Notes: generated from the sequence alone by a model not told the origin. DNA of 64,000 nt from Rhodospirillaceae bacterium bin65 (GCA_002238725.1 MPMX01000002.1:124001-188000); one strand, 5' to 3'. Counted from the first letter of the stretch, positions 35,612 through 49,648 are shown. Program-made: numbers and translations.

Positions 35612-36550
35612 ATGACCGAGCCCGCCGCCCGCGCTGCGCCCCTTGCCGATGCCGCCGCCCAGATCCGCCTGAAAAAGCAGGCGACGATCGCGTCCGTCAT
35701 CGTCGCGACATTGCTGATCGCCGCCAAGCTCGCCGCCTGGCTGCTGACGGACTCCGTGGCCGTCCTCTCCTCGCTGGTCGATTCCCTGCTCGACGCCGCG
35801 GCCTCCGTCGTGACCCTGCTCGCCGTGCGCTATGCGGTCGAACCGGCAGACCGGGAGCATCGCTTCGGCCACGGCAAGGCGGAGGCGCTGGCCGGCCTCG
35901 GCCAGGCCGCCTTCATCTGCGGCTCGGGCGCGCTGCTGCTGATCGAGGCAGTCCGGCGCTTTTTCGATCCCCGCGCGGTGCGCGACGAGGCGATCGGCAT
36001 CGGCGTCATGGTCTTTTCGATCGTGCTGACCCTGGCGCTGGTCGCGTTCCAGCGCCATGTCGTCCGGCAAACCCGGTCGGTCGCGATCGAGGGCGATTCA
36101 CTGCACTATGCCGGCGACCTGGCGCTCAACGGCAGCGTGATCGTCGCGCTCGGCGCCCACGCAATGTGGGGCTGGACCTGGCTCGATCCGCTGTTCGCCG
36201 TCGGCATTGTGCTGTGGCTGCTGTGGAACGCGCGCAAGGTCGGCGCCGCCTCGCTCGACATGCTGCTCGACCGCGAACTGCCGGACGACGAGCGCGAAAC
36301 TATCCGGCAGATTGCGCTCGGCCATCCGGAAGTCCGGTCGTTGCACGACCTGCGCTCCCGCCGTTCCGGCGCCGCAACCTTCATCCAGTTCCATCTCGAG
36401 TTGGACCCGGACATGACCCTGATGCGCGCCCACACCATCGCCGACGAGGTGGAGGACGCCATCATGGCGGCCTACCCGAACGCCGAAGTCATCATCCACC
36501 AGGATCCTGAAGGGCTTGAGGAAGAACACCCGACGCTGGCGGACGGTTAG
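35612..36550 (+). CDS. Cation diffusion facilitator, FieF-like
   Basis: A 312-residue CDF metal/proton antiporter with six transmembrane helices. The transport site is D57 and D61 (LVDSLLDAA) with H165 and D169 (SLHYAGDL), the DD-HD set of zinc/iron exporters such as FieF. HRFGHGKAEALAGL is the conserved loop after helix II. The cytoplasmic C-terminal metallochaperone-like domain (about 215-312) ends with AEVIIHQDPEG. It exports divalent metal from the cytoplasm. Confidence 0.93.
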   Translation: MTEPAARAAPLADAAAQIRLKKQATIASVIVATLLIAAKLAAWLLTDSVAVLSSLVDSLLDAAASVVTLLAVRYAVEPADREHRFGHGKAEALAGLGQAAFICGSGALLLIEAVRRFFDPRAVRDEAIGIGVMVFSIVLTLALVAFQRHVVRQTRSVAIEGDSLHYAGDLALNGSVIVALGAHAMWGWTWLDPLFAVGIVLWLLWNARKVGAASLDMLLDRELPDDERETIRQIALGHPEVRSLHDLRSRRSGAATFIQFHLELDPDMTLMRAHTIADEVEDAIMAAYPNAEVIIHQDPEGLEEEHPTLADG

Positions 36551-36585
36551 CGGCGTGCGGTCCCTGCGCCCCGGTAGCTCTTGCG

Positions 36586-37797
36586 TCAGCCCCTGAGTTC
36601 GAGCCGGCGCAGCAGCAGGGCGAAAACGATGGCGGCGGCAGACAATCCCACGGTCAGCCACGGCCCGTGCGGCCAGCCGCCGGCGGCGACCAGCATCGCG
36701 AAGAGCGGCGGCGTGGCAAGCTGCCCCACATTGGTGCTCTGCTGGATCAGCCCGTTGATTCCGGCGACCCGGTTCCTGTCCGGCGCGTGGCGCATCACGC
36801 TGCCGAAGATCGACGACGGCAGCAGGCCGCCGACGCCGGAGAACACGAAGGCGAAGACCAGGCGCGCCTCGCCGCTGAATCCGGGCTGGTAAGTCAGCCA
36901 GCCGGCAACGCCCATGGTCGTCAGCGCCACGATCATCAACAGCCAGCGCGGCGCTCCGCGATGGCCGAGCCAGCCGCCGGTCAGGTTGCCGGCCGCGTTG
37001 GCCCAGATCGCCAGCGCTACCAGGGCCGCCGCCGCAGACTGCGAATACCCGTGATGCTCGATCAGGTATTTCGGCAGGAAGCCGAGGATCGGCAGATAGG
37101 TCGCGGCATAGAGGCCCATGACCAGCGTGAGCAGCCACGGCCCGGCGCGGCGCAACACAACGGCCAACTCGCGCCACGGCCCCGGCCCGGCATCGCCCGG
37201 CCCGGCGGGATCCGGCGCACCCCGGGTGGCGGCCCAGAACAGGCCGGCGAACAGCCAGACCAGTCCGGCATTGACGATCCAGAGGCCGCGCCAGCCGGCC
37301 AGCGCGAGCAGGAGCGGCGTCAGCAGGGTCATGACCGCCATGCCGGTCGGCATGAACGAGCCCCACATTCCCATGGCGAGGCCCTGGTCGCCCGGCCGGC
37401 TTGCCCGCAGCATCAGCGCCGGCGCCGAGACCAGCACGGTGATCGACCCGACGCCCTCGACCATCCGCGAGAGCAACAGCAGGGTCAGACCGTCCGACAT
37501 CCCGCCCGCGGCAGCGCCGAGCCCGGTCGCCAGAAGCCCCGCGAAGGCGACCCGGCGGATGCCCCAGCGGTCGGCATAAACGCCGGCGATCGCGCCGATG
37601 GCCGCGGCCAGGGCGTGGAACACGGCCAGCACCCAGCCTGCTTCGACCAGATCGAGACCGAGATCGCGCTGCAGCGTCGGAATCGCCGCCGGCAGCTTGC
37701 CGATCTGGAACGCGACCATGATGCCGGCGAACATGCCGAGCAGCACGATGGTCCATCGGGTCCGGGCCTGGGCAGGTTTCGGGGAAGGCGCCGCCAT
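36586..37797 (-). CDS. MFS transporter, CynX/NimT-like
   Basis: A 403-residue major facilitator with twelve hydrophobic segments. The loop after helix II carries YADRWGIRR in place of GxLaDrxGrr, and IGKLPAAIPTLQRDLGL and GNLTGGWLGHRG are typical of the cyanate/nitroimidazole permease group. Substrate unknown. The ATG at 37797 is preferred over a TTG 18 bp upstream. It starts about 33 bp after the FAH-family gene, probably in one operon with it. Confidence 0.88.
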   Translation of the reverse strand: MAAPSPKPAQARTRWTIVLLGMFAGIMVAFQIGKLPAAIPTLQRDLGLDLVEAGWVLAVFHALAAAIGAIAGVYADRWGIRRVAFAGLLATGLGAAAGGMSDGLTLLLLSRMVEGVGSITVLVSAPALMLRASRPGDQGLAMGMWGSFMPTGMAVMTLLTPLLLALAGWRGLWIVNAGLVWLFAGLFWAATRGAPDPAGPGDAGPGPWRELAVVLRRAGPWLLTLVMGLYAATYLPILGFLPKYLIEHHGYSQSAAAALVALAIWANAAGNLTGGWLGHRGAPRWLLMIVALTTMGVAGWLTYQPGFSGEARLVFAFVFSGVGGLLPSSIFGSVMRHAPDRNRVAGINGLIQQSTNVGQLATPPLFAMLVAAGGWPHGPWLTVGLSAAAIVFALLLRRLELRG

Positions 37798-37830
37798 GAG
37801 GGCGCCCGCACGCAATCGGTGCCCGGCGGC

Positions 37831-38667
37831 CTATTCGTCCCGGACCGGGTTTGAGAGCACGCCGATGCCGGAGATATCGACCTCGACCGTATCGCCGTCC
37901 TTCATGTAGAGCGGCGGATTGCGCTTGAAGCCGACGCCGCCCGGCGTGCCGGTGACGATGACATCGCCCGGCGCCAGCGTCGTGAAGCTGGAGATGTATT
38001 CGATCAGCACGGGCACGGTGAAAACCAGCAGTTCGGTCTTCGAATTCTGCACTTCCTGGCCGTTCAGCCGGGTCTTCAGATGCAGGGCGGACGGATCGGG
38101 TATCTCGTCCGTCGTCACCATCCAGGGTCCGAAACCGCCGGTGCCTTCGAAATTCTTGCCCGGAGTGAACTGGTGGGTGTGGCGCTGCCAGTCGCGGACC
38201 GAGCCGTCGTTGTAACAGCTGTAGCCGGCGACATGGCCGAGCGCATCTGCCTCGCTCACATGGCGGGCCGCGCTGCCGATAATGACCGCAAGCTCGCCCT
38301 CATAGTCATATTTGGTCGAATTGACCGGCCGGACCATCGGCGCGCCGTGGCCGACCTGGGTATTGGCCCAGCGGGTGAACAGCACGGGATAATCGCTGTC
38401 GCTCCGGCCGGTTTCCTCGATGTGGGATTTATAATTGAGGCCGACGCAGACGACCTTGTCCGGATCGGGAACGACCGGCAGCAGGCTGACATCGGCAAGC
38501 GCCGCCGAGGGCCCCTGCCCGGCCGCCCGCTCGGCCGCAGCATCGAGCAGTCCGGCGGCGAGCGCCGCTTTCAGGCTCGGGGCGAGATCGCCCAGGTCGA
38601 TCACCGAGTCGCCGTTCACGGCGCCCCAGGTCGGTTTATCGTTCAGAATGAAGGAAGCGAGTTTCAT
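37831..38667 (-). CDS. Fumarylacetoacetate hydrolase-family protein
   Basis: A 278-residue FAH-fold enzyme. The divalent-metal site is in YDYEGELAVIIG (E123, E125) with a later Asp in the GDVIVTGTPGG region, and VVCVGLNYKSHIEE is the conserved core entry. Members act as ureidoglycolate lyases, acylpyruvases, oxaloacetate decarboxylases or HHDD isomerases/decarboxylases. A fumarylpyruvate hydrolase would fit the gentisate-like dioxygenase at the other end of the window, but the two are 34 kb apart, so this is speculation. Confidence 0.9.
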   Translation of the reverse strand: MKLASFILNDKPTWGAVNGDSVIDLGDLAPSLKAALAAGLLDAAAERAAGQGPSAALADVSLLPVVPDPDKVVCVGLNYKSHIEETGRSDSDYPVLFTRWANTQVGHGAPMVRPVNSTKYDYEGELAVIIGSAARHVSEADALGHVAGYSCYNDGSVRDWQRHTHQFTPGKNFEGTGGFGPWMVTTDEIPDPSALHLKTRLNGQEVQNSKTELLVFTVPVLIEYISSFTTLAPGDVIVTGTPGGVGFKRNPPLYMKDGDTVEVDISGIGVLSNPVRDE

Positions 38668-38756
38668 GGCAAATTCCTGTTGAGGGTCCCGTTCGGTGTT
38701 TTGTCAGGCGTTGGGAGCGCGCCTTGCCGGGACGCGGCGCGGCGGCGATCGGAGGG

Positions 38757-38939
38757 TCAGCCGGCCCGGCCGGCGCCGGGCGCGAGCACGAAGCGGCGGT
38801 CGCAATAGGGGCATTCGACGAAATCGCCGCCGCCCATGTTGAGATAGACTTTCGGATGGCCCAGCACCCCGCCGCCGCCGTCACAGGACACGCTGCGCTC
38901 GCTCACCTCGACAATCTCGGGGGCGTCGGTGTCTGCCAT
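38757..38939 (-). CDS. Small zinc-finger protein, NDUFS6-like (zf-CHCC)
   Basis: A 60-residue protein with the CHCC zinc site: C19 (VSCDGGGG), H28 (LGHPKVYLN), C43 and C46 (VECPYCDRRF). This is the bacterial relative of complex I subunit NDUFS6, which helps cluster assembly in respiratory NADH dehydrogenase. I used the ATG at 38939 because conserved sequence starts there; longer in-frame starts have no ribosome site. No nuo genes are nearby, but an NDUFAF5-like methyltransferase lies 13 kb away. Confidence 0.88.
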   Translation of the reverse strand: MADTDAPEIVEVSERSVSCDGGGGVLGHPKVYLNMGGGDFVECPYCDRRFVLAPGAGRAG

Positions 38940-39070
38940 CGGGCGCGGACCTGTCGGGTTACGGAAATCGGTGGTGTGCCGCCGGGCAGTTGCTGGCGGT
39001 ATGGGAATTCGGCATCGGATATTACCCAACCCCCCGCCCCGCGCAACCGGACACGAACGGCACGCCCGCC

Positions 39071-39973
39071 TCACGCCTCGCTATCCCTCCGCCCGGCGCG
39101 GATGGCGATGACGCCGCCTACGACGATCAGCGCGGTTCCGGCCGCCGTGAACCCGTCGACGCCCTCGCCCCAGATCAGCCAGCCGAGGGCGGCGGCGAAG
39201 AAGACCGCGGTGTAGTCGAGCGGGCTCACCCGGTCGGCCGGCGCGACCAGGCAGCCCCGGGCGAACAGGATATGGGCGGCGGTCGAGAACAGGCCGAGCA
39301 TCGCGAGCGCGGGCCAGGCGTCGGCCGGCGGCAGCAGGGCCGGGTTGGCCACGAGTGCCGGCCCGGTCGTGATCAGGATGCCGATCAGCGCGAAAAAAAC
39401 CGCGATGCGCACCGGGCTCTCCTTGGCCGGCATGCGCCAGACGGCAACCGCGGCGAGGCCACCGAGCGCGCCCGAAGCAAGCCCGATCAGCGCGTCGGGC
39501 CGGAAGAAATCCGTGCCCGGCTTGAGGATCAGCGCGACGCCGACGAAGCCGACCGCGACGGCGAGCAGCACCTTGCGGTCGAGCGCGAAACGGAACAGCA
39601 GGAAGCCGAGCAGCGGGACGAAGATCGGCGAGCTGAAATTGAGCAGGACCGCCTCGGCGAGCGGCAGCGCCTTGACCGCGTAGTAGTAGCAGAGCAGCGA
39701 GGCGACCACCGCCACCCCGCGCATTGCCATCAGTCCGCCATGTTCCGGCCGCAACGACCGGGGCCAGCGCCAGAGGATCCACGGCATCAGGATCGCGAGG
39801 CTCAGCACGTTGCGCCAGAACAGCACCTCGACGCTGGCAAGATGCGCGCCCGCTATCTTGATCGCCATGCCCGCGAGCGCGAACATCAGGCCCGCCGCCG
39901 CGACCAGGACCGCGCCGAGCAATACGCGTTCCCGCCCCGCCGAAACGCCTTTGCTGGTCGTCTGCTCCGTCAT
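39071..39973 (-). CDS. EamA-family (DMT) transporter
   Basis: A 300-residue membrane protein with ten hydrophobic segments in two EamA repeats: the first with SVEVLFWRNVLSLAILMPW and LLCYYYAVKALPLAEAVLL, the second with SPLDYTAVFFAAALGWLIWGE. It probably exports a metabolite. I chose the ATG at 39973, just before the first helix. Confidence 0.9.
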   Translation of the reverse strand: MTEQTTSKGVSAGRERVLLGAVLVAAAGLMFALAGMAIKIAGAHLASVEVLFWRNVLSLAILMPWILWRWPRSLRPEHGGLMAMRGVAVVASLLCYYYAVKALPLAEAVLLNFSSPIFVPLLGFLLFRFALDRKVLLAVAVGFVGVALILKPGTDFFRPDALIGLASGALGGLAAVAVWRMPAKESPVRIAVFFALIGILITTGPALVANPALLPPADAWPALAMLGLFSTAAHILFARGCLVAPADRVSPLDYTAVFFAAALGWLIWGEGVDGFTAAGTALIVVGGVIAIRAGRRDSEA

Positions 39974-40276
39974 CGGCCGGCAGGGCTCTCTGTTCGGGGC
40001 CGGCTCCCGAGTAAGCCGGAGCGAACCGGTTACCGCGCGAACGGCTCCAGGCTCAAGAAGCGAGATGCCTCGCCCGGCCGTTCGCGCACCCGCTCCCCGT
40101 CCCCGGAAAAGAACGATCGTCACCGATCGCGACATTTCATGACACGGGGCGACGATGCACCCTCGCCATGCCCGGAGCCTATGACCCCCTTGCGCCTTCG
40201 GCCTTTCGCCGAGGCGGGCGGGCGACTAACATCCGCGCCGTCGCGAGACCGGCGACGCCAATGGAGGAAGCGGAGC

Positions 40277-42610
40277 ATGAAATTCGGCCTGGGACAAAGC
40301 GTGCCGCGCTATGAGGATCCGCGATTGCTGCGCGGCAACGGGCAATACACCGACGATCTGAACCGTCCCGGCCAGACGCGCGGCCATGTCCTGCGCTCGC
40401 CCCACGCCCATGCCCGCATCGCCGGCATCGATCGCACGGCGGCGCGGGCCGCGCCCGGCGTGCTCGCGGTGCTGACCCATGACGACTGGCAGGCCGACGG
40501 CCTCGGCGTCATCGCATCGCTGGCGCCGATCCTGCTGCCGCTCAAACGGCCGGACGGGTCGCCGATCCACGAGCCCTACCGGCCGCCGCTCGCCGCCGGG
40601 GCGGTCAAGTTCGTCGGCGACCCGGTCGCCTTCGTCGTCGCCGAAACCGTGGCCCAGGCCCGCGACGCGGCGGAACTGATCGAGGTCGATTACGAGGAAC
40701 TTCCAGCGGTGATCGAAACGCCGGACGCGGTCGATCCCGATGCCGCGCTGGTGTGGCCGGAGCTGGGCGACAATGTCTGCTTCCGCCAGACCATGGGCGA
40801 TCTTGAGGCAGTTGACGCCATTTTCCGGTCGGCGACCCATGTCGTCTCCGCGGACCTGCCGATCGGCCGGCTGGCCCAGAACCCGATGGAGCCGCGGGCG
40901 GCGCTCGGCGAATACGACGACGTGGCCGACCGCTACACCCTGTGGACCGGCACCCAGGGGCCGCACGACAACCGCAACCTGCTCGCCCAATATGCGCTGA
41001 AAGTGCCGATCGCAAAGCTGCGGCTGGTCAGCCCCGACATGGGCGGCGGTTTCGGCCTGCGCGGCGGCCTGTTCCCGGAGATGGCGCTGGTCGTCTGGGC
41101 GGCGAAGAAGGCCGGCAGGCCGGTCAAATGGAACGGCGACCGCAGCGAACATTTCCTGGTCGACGATCACGGCCGCGACAGCCGCCCGGTCGGCGAACTG
41201 GCGCTCAACGAAGACGGCGATTTCCTTGCCGTGCGGGTGAAGTCCGTGGCCGCGCTCGGCGCCTACTGCAGCTTTTTCGGCCCGCTGCCGACCTTCGGCA
41301 ACATGGGCGCCATCGTCGGCATGTACCGGACCGGGGCCGCCTCGGTCGACGTCACGGCCGTGTTCACCAACACCTGCCCGATCGGCCCCTACCGCGGCGC
41401 GGGCCGACCGGAAGCCATCTATATCTGCGAAATGCTGGTTGAGAAGGCGGCGGCGGAACTGGGCTTCGACCGGGTGGAGTTGCGCCGGCGCAACCTGATC
41501 CCCGAAGACGCCATGCCCTACAAGACCGGCCTGCAATACACCTACGATTGCGGCCGGTTCGAAGCCAACATGGACAAGGCGCTGGCCGCCGCCGACTATG
41601 CCGGCTTCGAGGCGCGCCGGCAGGAGGCTGCGGCCCGCGGCCGGCTGCGTGGCTTCGGCATGACCAACGCCATCGAACAATCGGCCGGCCTGGGCGACGA
41701 AGGGGCGGAAATCCGCTTCGACGCCGACGGCGGCGTCACGCTGACGGTCGGCACCTTCTCCCACGGCCAGGGGCACGAAACCGTGTTCCGGCAATTGCTG
41801 TGCGACACGCTGGGCGTGGAGTTCGAGCAGGTGCGCTTCGTCCAGGGCGATACCGATATTGTGCGCCACGGCCACGGCACCTTCGGCTCGCGCTCGTCGG
41901 GCCTGGGCGGCGGCGCGATCCGGCTGGCCAGCGAGCGCGTGATCGAGAAGGGCAAATCCCTCGCCGCGCACCATTTCGAGACCGCCGCGGAGGACATCGC
42001 CTTCGACGATGGCGTCTTCTCGGTCGCCGGCACCGACCGCTCGATCCGCATCGCCGAGGTCGCGGCGATGGCGAGCCATTTCCTCCGCGTTCCCGGCGGC
42101 CTCGAATCGGGGCTCGGCGCGGCGGCCAGCTTCCGCCATCCGGGGCCGACGTTTCCGAACGCCACCCATTGCTGCGAGGTCGAGATCGATCCCGAGACCG
42201 GCGTGACGGCGCTGCTCAACTGGGTGGTCGTCGACGATGTCGGCACCGTGATGAACCCGCTGCTGCTGGCGGGCCAGCTACAGGGCGGTATCGTGCAGGG
42301 CGCCGGCCAGATCCTGCTCGAAGGCATCGCCTGGGACGAAGCCGGCCAGCTCGTCACCGGCTCCTTCATGGACTATGCCCTGCCGCGGGCCGACGACATG
42401 CCGTTCATCGGGGTCGAATCCAGCCCGACGCTCACGAAGACCAACCCGCTCGGCATCAAGGGCGCCGGGGAGGCCGGCTGTGTCGGCGGCCTGGCCTGCA
42501 CCATGATCGCGCTGTTGGACGCCGTGCGGCCCGCCGGCGTCACCGCCCTGTCCATGCCGGCCTCGCCCCACGCCGTCTGGCGGGCGTTGCAGGCGGCGAA
42601 GGCGGCATGA
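40277..42610 (+). CDS. Xanthine dehydrogenase-family molybdopterin-binding subunit
   Basis: A 777-residue large subunit of a molybdenum hydroxylase. Cofactor loops are visible: DMGGGFGLRGGLFPE, IGPYRGAGRPEAIYICE, GSRSSGLGGGAI and the catalytic Glu in KGAGEAGCVGG near the C-terminus. PYRGAGR resembles the form II CoxL signature; the form I CO dehydrogenase loop (AYxCSFR) is absent, so CO oxidation is not indicated. Enzymes of this type need a 2Fe-2S subunit and a FAD subunit; neither flanks it. GGAGGAAGCGGAGC gives a strong ribosome site. Confidence 0.9.
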   Translation: MKFGLGQSVPRYEDPRLLRGNGQYTDDLNRPGQTRGHVLRSPHAHARIAGIDRTAARAAPGVLAVLTHDDWQADGLGVIASLAPILLPLKRPDGSPIHEPYRPPLAAGAVKFVGDPVAFVVAETVAQARDAAELIEVDYEELPAVIETPDAVDPDAALVWPELGDNVCFRQTMGDLEAVDAIFRSATHVVSADLPIGRLAQNPMEPRAALGEYDDVADRYTLWTGTQGPHDNRNLLAQYALKVPIAKLRLVSPDMGGGFGLRGGLFPEMALVVWAAKKAGRPVKWNGDRSEHFLVDDHGRDSRPVGELALNEDGDFLAVRVKSVAALGAYCSFFGPLPTFGNMGAIVGMYRTGAASVDVTAVFTNTCPIGPYRGAGRPEAIYICEMLVEKAAAELGFDRVELRRRNLIPEDAMPYKTGLQYTYDCGRFEANMDKALAAADYAGFEARRQEAAARGRLRGFGMTNAIEQSAGLGDEGAEIRFDADGGVTLTVGTFSHGQGHETVFRQLLCDTLGVEFEQVRFVQGDTDIVRHGHGTFGSRSSGLGGGAIRLASERVIEKGKSLAAHHFETAAEDIAFDDGVFSVAGTDRSIRIAEVAAMASHFLRVPGGLESGLGAAASFRHPGPTFPNATHCCEVEIDPETGVTALLNWVVVDDVGTVMNPLLLAGQLQGGIVQGAGQILLEGIAWDEAGQLVTGSFMDYALPRADDMPFIGVESSPTLTKTNPLGIKGAGEAGCVGGLACTMIALLDAVRPAGVTALSMPASPHAVWRALQAAKAA

Positions 42611-42728
42611 AATCGCGATACGGCGAGAGTTGAGAGCTTAACCGCGCCCTTGCCTTGCAACCGCGGCGGCGCGACCATAGCGGGCGGCGAAAGCCGCCCG
42701 GCCGTATCACGCTATCGGAGGATCGACC

Positions 42729-43166
42729 ATGTTCGTTTCGGATATCCTGCGCACCAAGGGCAACGTCATCCATTCCGGCACGCCGGACATGACGGTCGCC
42801 CGGGCCGCCAGCGAAATGACGGGGCGGAAGATCGGCTCGCTGCTGGTTCTGGACGGCGAGGCGGGCATCGCCGGCATCCTGTCCGAGCGGGACATCGTCA
42901 GGGGACTCGCGACCTTCGGCGCCGAATGCCTCGACGGGCCGGTCTCGCAGCTCATGACCCGCGGCGTCACCACGACGGTTCCCGGCGCCACGATCGCGCA
43001 GGCCATGGAGATCATGACCCAGGGACGCTTCCGCCATCTGCCCGTCATGGAGGGCGGAAAGCTGGCCGGCATGGTCTCGATCGGCGATGTCGTCAAATAC
43101 CGCCTCGCCGAAGCGACGAGAGAGGTCGAGGAAATGCAGAAATATGTCCAAGGCCAATACGACTGA
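42729..43166 (+). CDS. Tandem CBS-domain protein
   Basis: A 145-residue protein made of one CBS pair (about 8-65 and 72-130) and a short helical tail. GSLLVLDGEAGIAGILSERDIV and RFRHLPVMEGGKLAGMVSIGD are the paired sheet-helix cores that bind adenine nucleotides. Such stand-alone CBS proteins sense energy state, often in alphaproteobacteria. Partner unknown. Confidence 0.92.
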   Translation: MFVSDILRTKGNVIHSGTPDMTVARAASEMTGRKIGSLLVLDGEAGIAGILSERDIVRGLATFGAECLDGPVSQLMTRGVTTTVPGATIAQAMEIMTQGRFRHLPVMEGGKLAGMVSIGDVVKYRLAEATREVEEMQKYVQGQYD

Positions 43167-43200
43167 GGCGCCACCGGCCGCAAATTTATCCGGCGACCCG

Positions 43201-43412
43201 CCCCTTCGACAGGCTCAGGGCAGGCCCTTCGATACGTCCCGCCCTTCGATACGCCGCCTGCGGCGGCTACTCAGGGTGAGGGGAAGTGATGGTACAGGGC
43301 GGTTGAAACAATTACATACCCCTCATCCCGAGTAGGCGCGTCAGCGCCGTATCGAGGGGGCCGTATCGAGGGGGCCGCATCTAGAGCCCGCCCTGAGCCT
43401 GCCAAAAGAAGG
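43201..43412. repeat. Compound hairpin repeat, copy 3
   Basis: The core is as in copies 1 and 2: CCCTTCGATACG with stem GCCGCC/GGCGGC and CTACTCAGGGTGAGGG, then CCTCATCCCGAGTAG with stem GGCGC/GCGCC and CGTATCGAGGG. It is nested inside an outer inverted pair, CCCTTCGACAGGCTCAGGGCAGG and CCCGCCCTGAGCCTGCC, and part of each arm is itself partly duplicated. It separates convergent CBS and uvrB genes. No gene is seen here. Confidence 0.85.
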
Positions 43413-43424
43413 GCATTCGCCCGC

Positions 43425-45629
<2,205 letters not shown>

Positions 45630-45704
45630 GGCCCGATTATATACGGCCCGGCACAGCGCCGCGCCATCGGCAAACGGGGGCGGACGGCGCGGCCGCGCAT
45701 CCCC

Positions 45705-46190
45705 CTCTCCGTCATTTCGACCGGAGCGAACCGCAGGTTCGCGGAGCGGAGAAACCTTTGGGGGTTATATCTGTGACTATGCGTTTGCGGCCTGCTGCCG
45801 CTCGGATAACCGATGCCGTAAGTTCCCCTCAGTGCCACCCCGGATGGAGCGACCTGCCCCGGACCGCGATCCGGGGAGCGGAAGTCCGGGGACCAGAGCC
45901 GCCCGGCACGCCTGCCCTGAGCGAAGTCGAAGGGGCCTCGCCTCGTGACTCTGGGCCCCGGATCGGGGTCCGGGGCGGCAATGTTGGTGTTTTTCGGACA
46001 TCGACGAACGAGCGACCCTTGCAGTTTCCACCGGCTTCCTCTCGCCGTCGGCTATCGGAACGGCAGTAAGCCGCGAACGCATCGTTGTTGATATAATCCC
46101 CAGAGTTATCTCCGCTCCGCCGTCCCTTCGACGCCGCTCGAGGCGGGCTCTCCGGACGGTTCCGGTCGATATAACGGGAAGGGAGGTTCG
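45705..46190. repeat. Inverted-repeat island between uvrB and tag
   Basis: This 575-bp gap holds no supported gene. Arms of about 80 bp at 45743-45826 and 46036-46118 are near-inverse copies: both can be read as GGAGCGGAG, then GG(G/A)TTATAT, then ATGCGTT(T/C)GCGGC, then CTGCCG. Inside them is a second inverted pair around CCCCGGACCGCGATCCGGGG and GGCCCCGGATCGGGGTCCGG, with CCCTGAGCGAAGTCGAAGGG in the middle. It looks like a miniature repeat element or an accretion of dispersed repeats. Confidence 0.7.
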
Positions 46191-46204
46191 ACGGCAATTC
46201 CGGC

Positions 46205-46840
46205 TCAGGCCGGCCGAACGAAAGCTCTCCGCTCGGCCTCGACCTCCGCGCGGAAGGCGCAGGCTTCGAGATGGTCGTTGACCAAGCCCATGGCCTGCAT
46301 GAAGGCGTAGCAAGTCGTCGGCCCGACGAATGTCCAGCCTCGCTTCTTCAGATCCTTGCTGAGCGACCTCGACATGTCCGTCTGCGCAAGCTCGGCGAGC
46401 GCCGCCCGGTCCAGCCGGCCGGGCCGGTCTTCTTCCGGCGTCTCGAAGCGCCAGAAATACGCGGCGAGCGAGCCGGCCTCGCCGGCCAGTTCGAGCGCCC
46501 GGTTCGCGTTGTTGACCGTCGCCTCGATCTTGCCGCGGTGGCGGACGATGCCGGCGTCGCCGAGCAGCCGCTCGACGTCCGCTTCGCCAAAGGCCGCGAC
46601 CTTGCGGAAGTCGAAGCCGTAGAAGGCGGCGCGGAAATTCTCGCGCTTGCGCAGGATGGTCAGCCAGGACAGGCCGGACTGGAACCCTTCCAGGCAGATC
46701 TTCTCGAACAGGCGGATGTCGCTGCCGACCGGCCGGCCCCACTCCCGGTCGTGATAGCCCCGGTACAGGGCGTCGTCGCCGCACCACCAGCAGCGCGCGA
46801 GGCCGTCGGCGCCGGTTATCAGGCCGTCCGGCGCACTCAT
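46205..46840 (-). CDS. tag: DNA-3-methyladenine glycosylase I
   Basis: A 211-residue Tag-type base-excision glycosylase that removes 3-methyladenine. CWWCGDDALYRGYHDREWGRP (C17 region and H30) and the C-terminal GLVNDHLEAC supply the zinc ligands, and FEKICLEGFQSGLSW holds the catalytic-pocket Glu. It lies in the same direction as uvrB, with the repeat island between. Confidence 0.96.
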   Translation of the reverse strand: MSAPDGLITGADGLARCWWCGDDALYRGYHDREWGRPVGSDIRLFEKICLEGFQSGLSWLTILRKRENFRAAFYGFDFRKVAAFGEADVERLLGDAGIVRHRGKIEATVNNANRALELAGEAGSLAAYFWRFETPEEDRPGRLDRAALAELAQTDMSRSLSKDLKKRGWTFVGPTTCYAFMQAMGLVNDHLEACAFRAEVEAERRAFVRPA

Positions 46841-46874
46841 TCAGCCCTGCCGCCGGTTTTGCCGACCCGTGCGC

Positions 46875-49526
<2,652 letters not shown>

Positions 49527-49615
49527 AGTCTCATCCTTATTCGCGTCCCCCGGCAGGCGGCAGGACAGCCAATAGAACAGGCAGGGCGGGACCTGCCAAG
49601 GCAGCATCCCGGGAG

Positions 49616-49648
49616 CTATGTGGGACGCTCGCCGACGGTCCACAAGGG
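49616..49648 (-). promoter_or_regulatory. Heat-shock (sigma-32-like) promoter of clpB
   Basis: On the minus strand CCCTTGTGG is followed after 15 bp by CCCACATAG, close to the sigma-32 pattern CTTGAAA-N13-15-CCCCATAT. It lies in the right place and orientation for clpB. Confidence 0.5.

Noticed and set aside
40277..42610. Form I carbon monoxide dehydrogenase large subunit
   Set aside because: The AYxCSFR active-site loop is absent and no coxS/coxM genes flank it.
45829..46197. Arg-rich open frame in the inverted-repeat island as a gene
   Set aside because: It is made of repeat sequence, lacks a ribosome site, and similar peptides arise from both arms.
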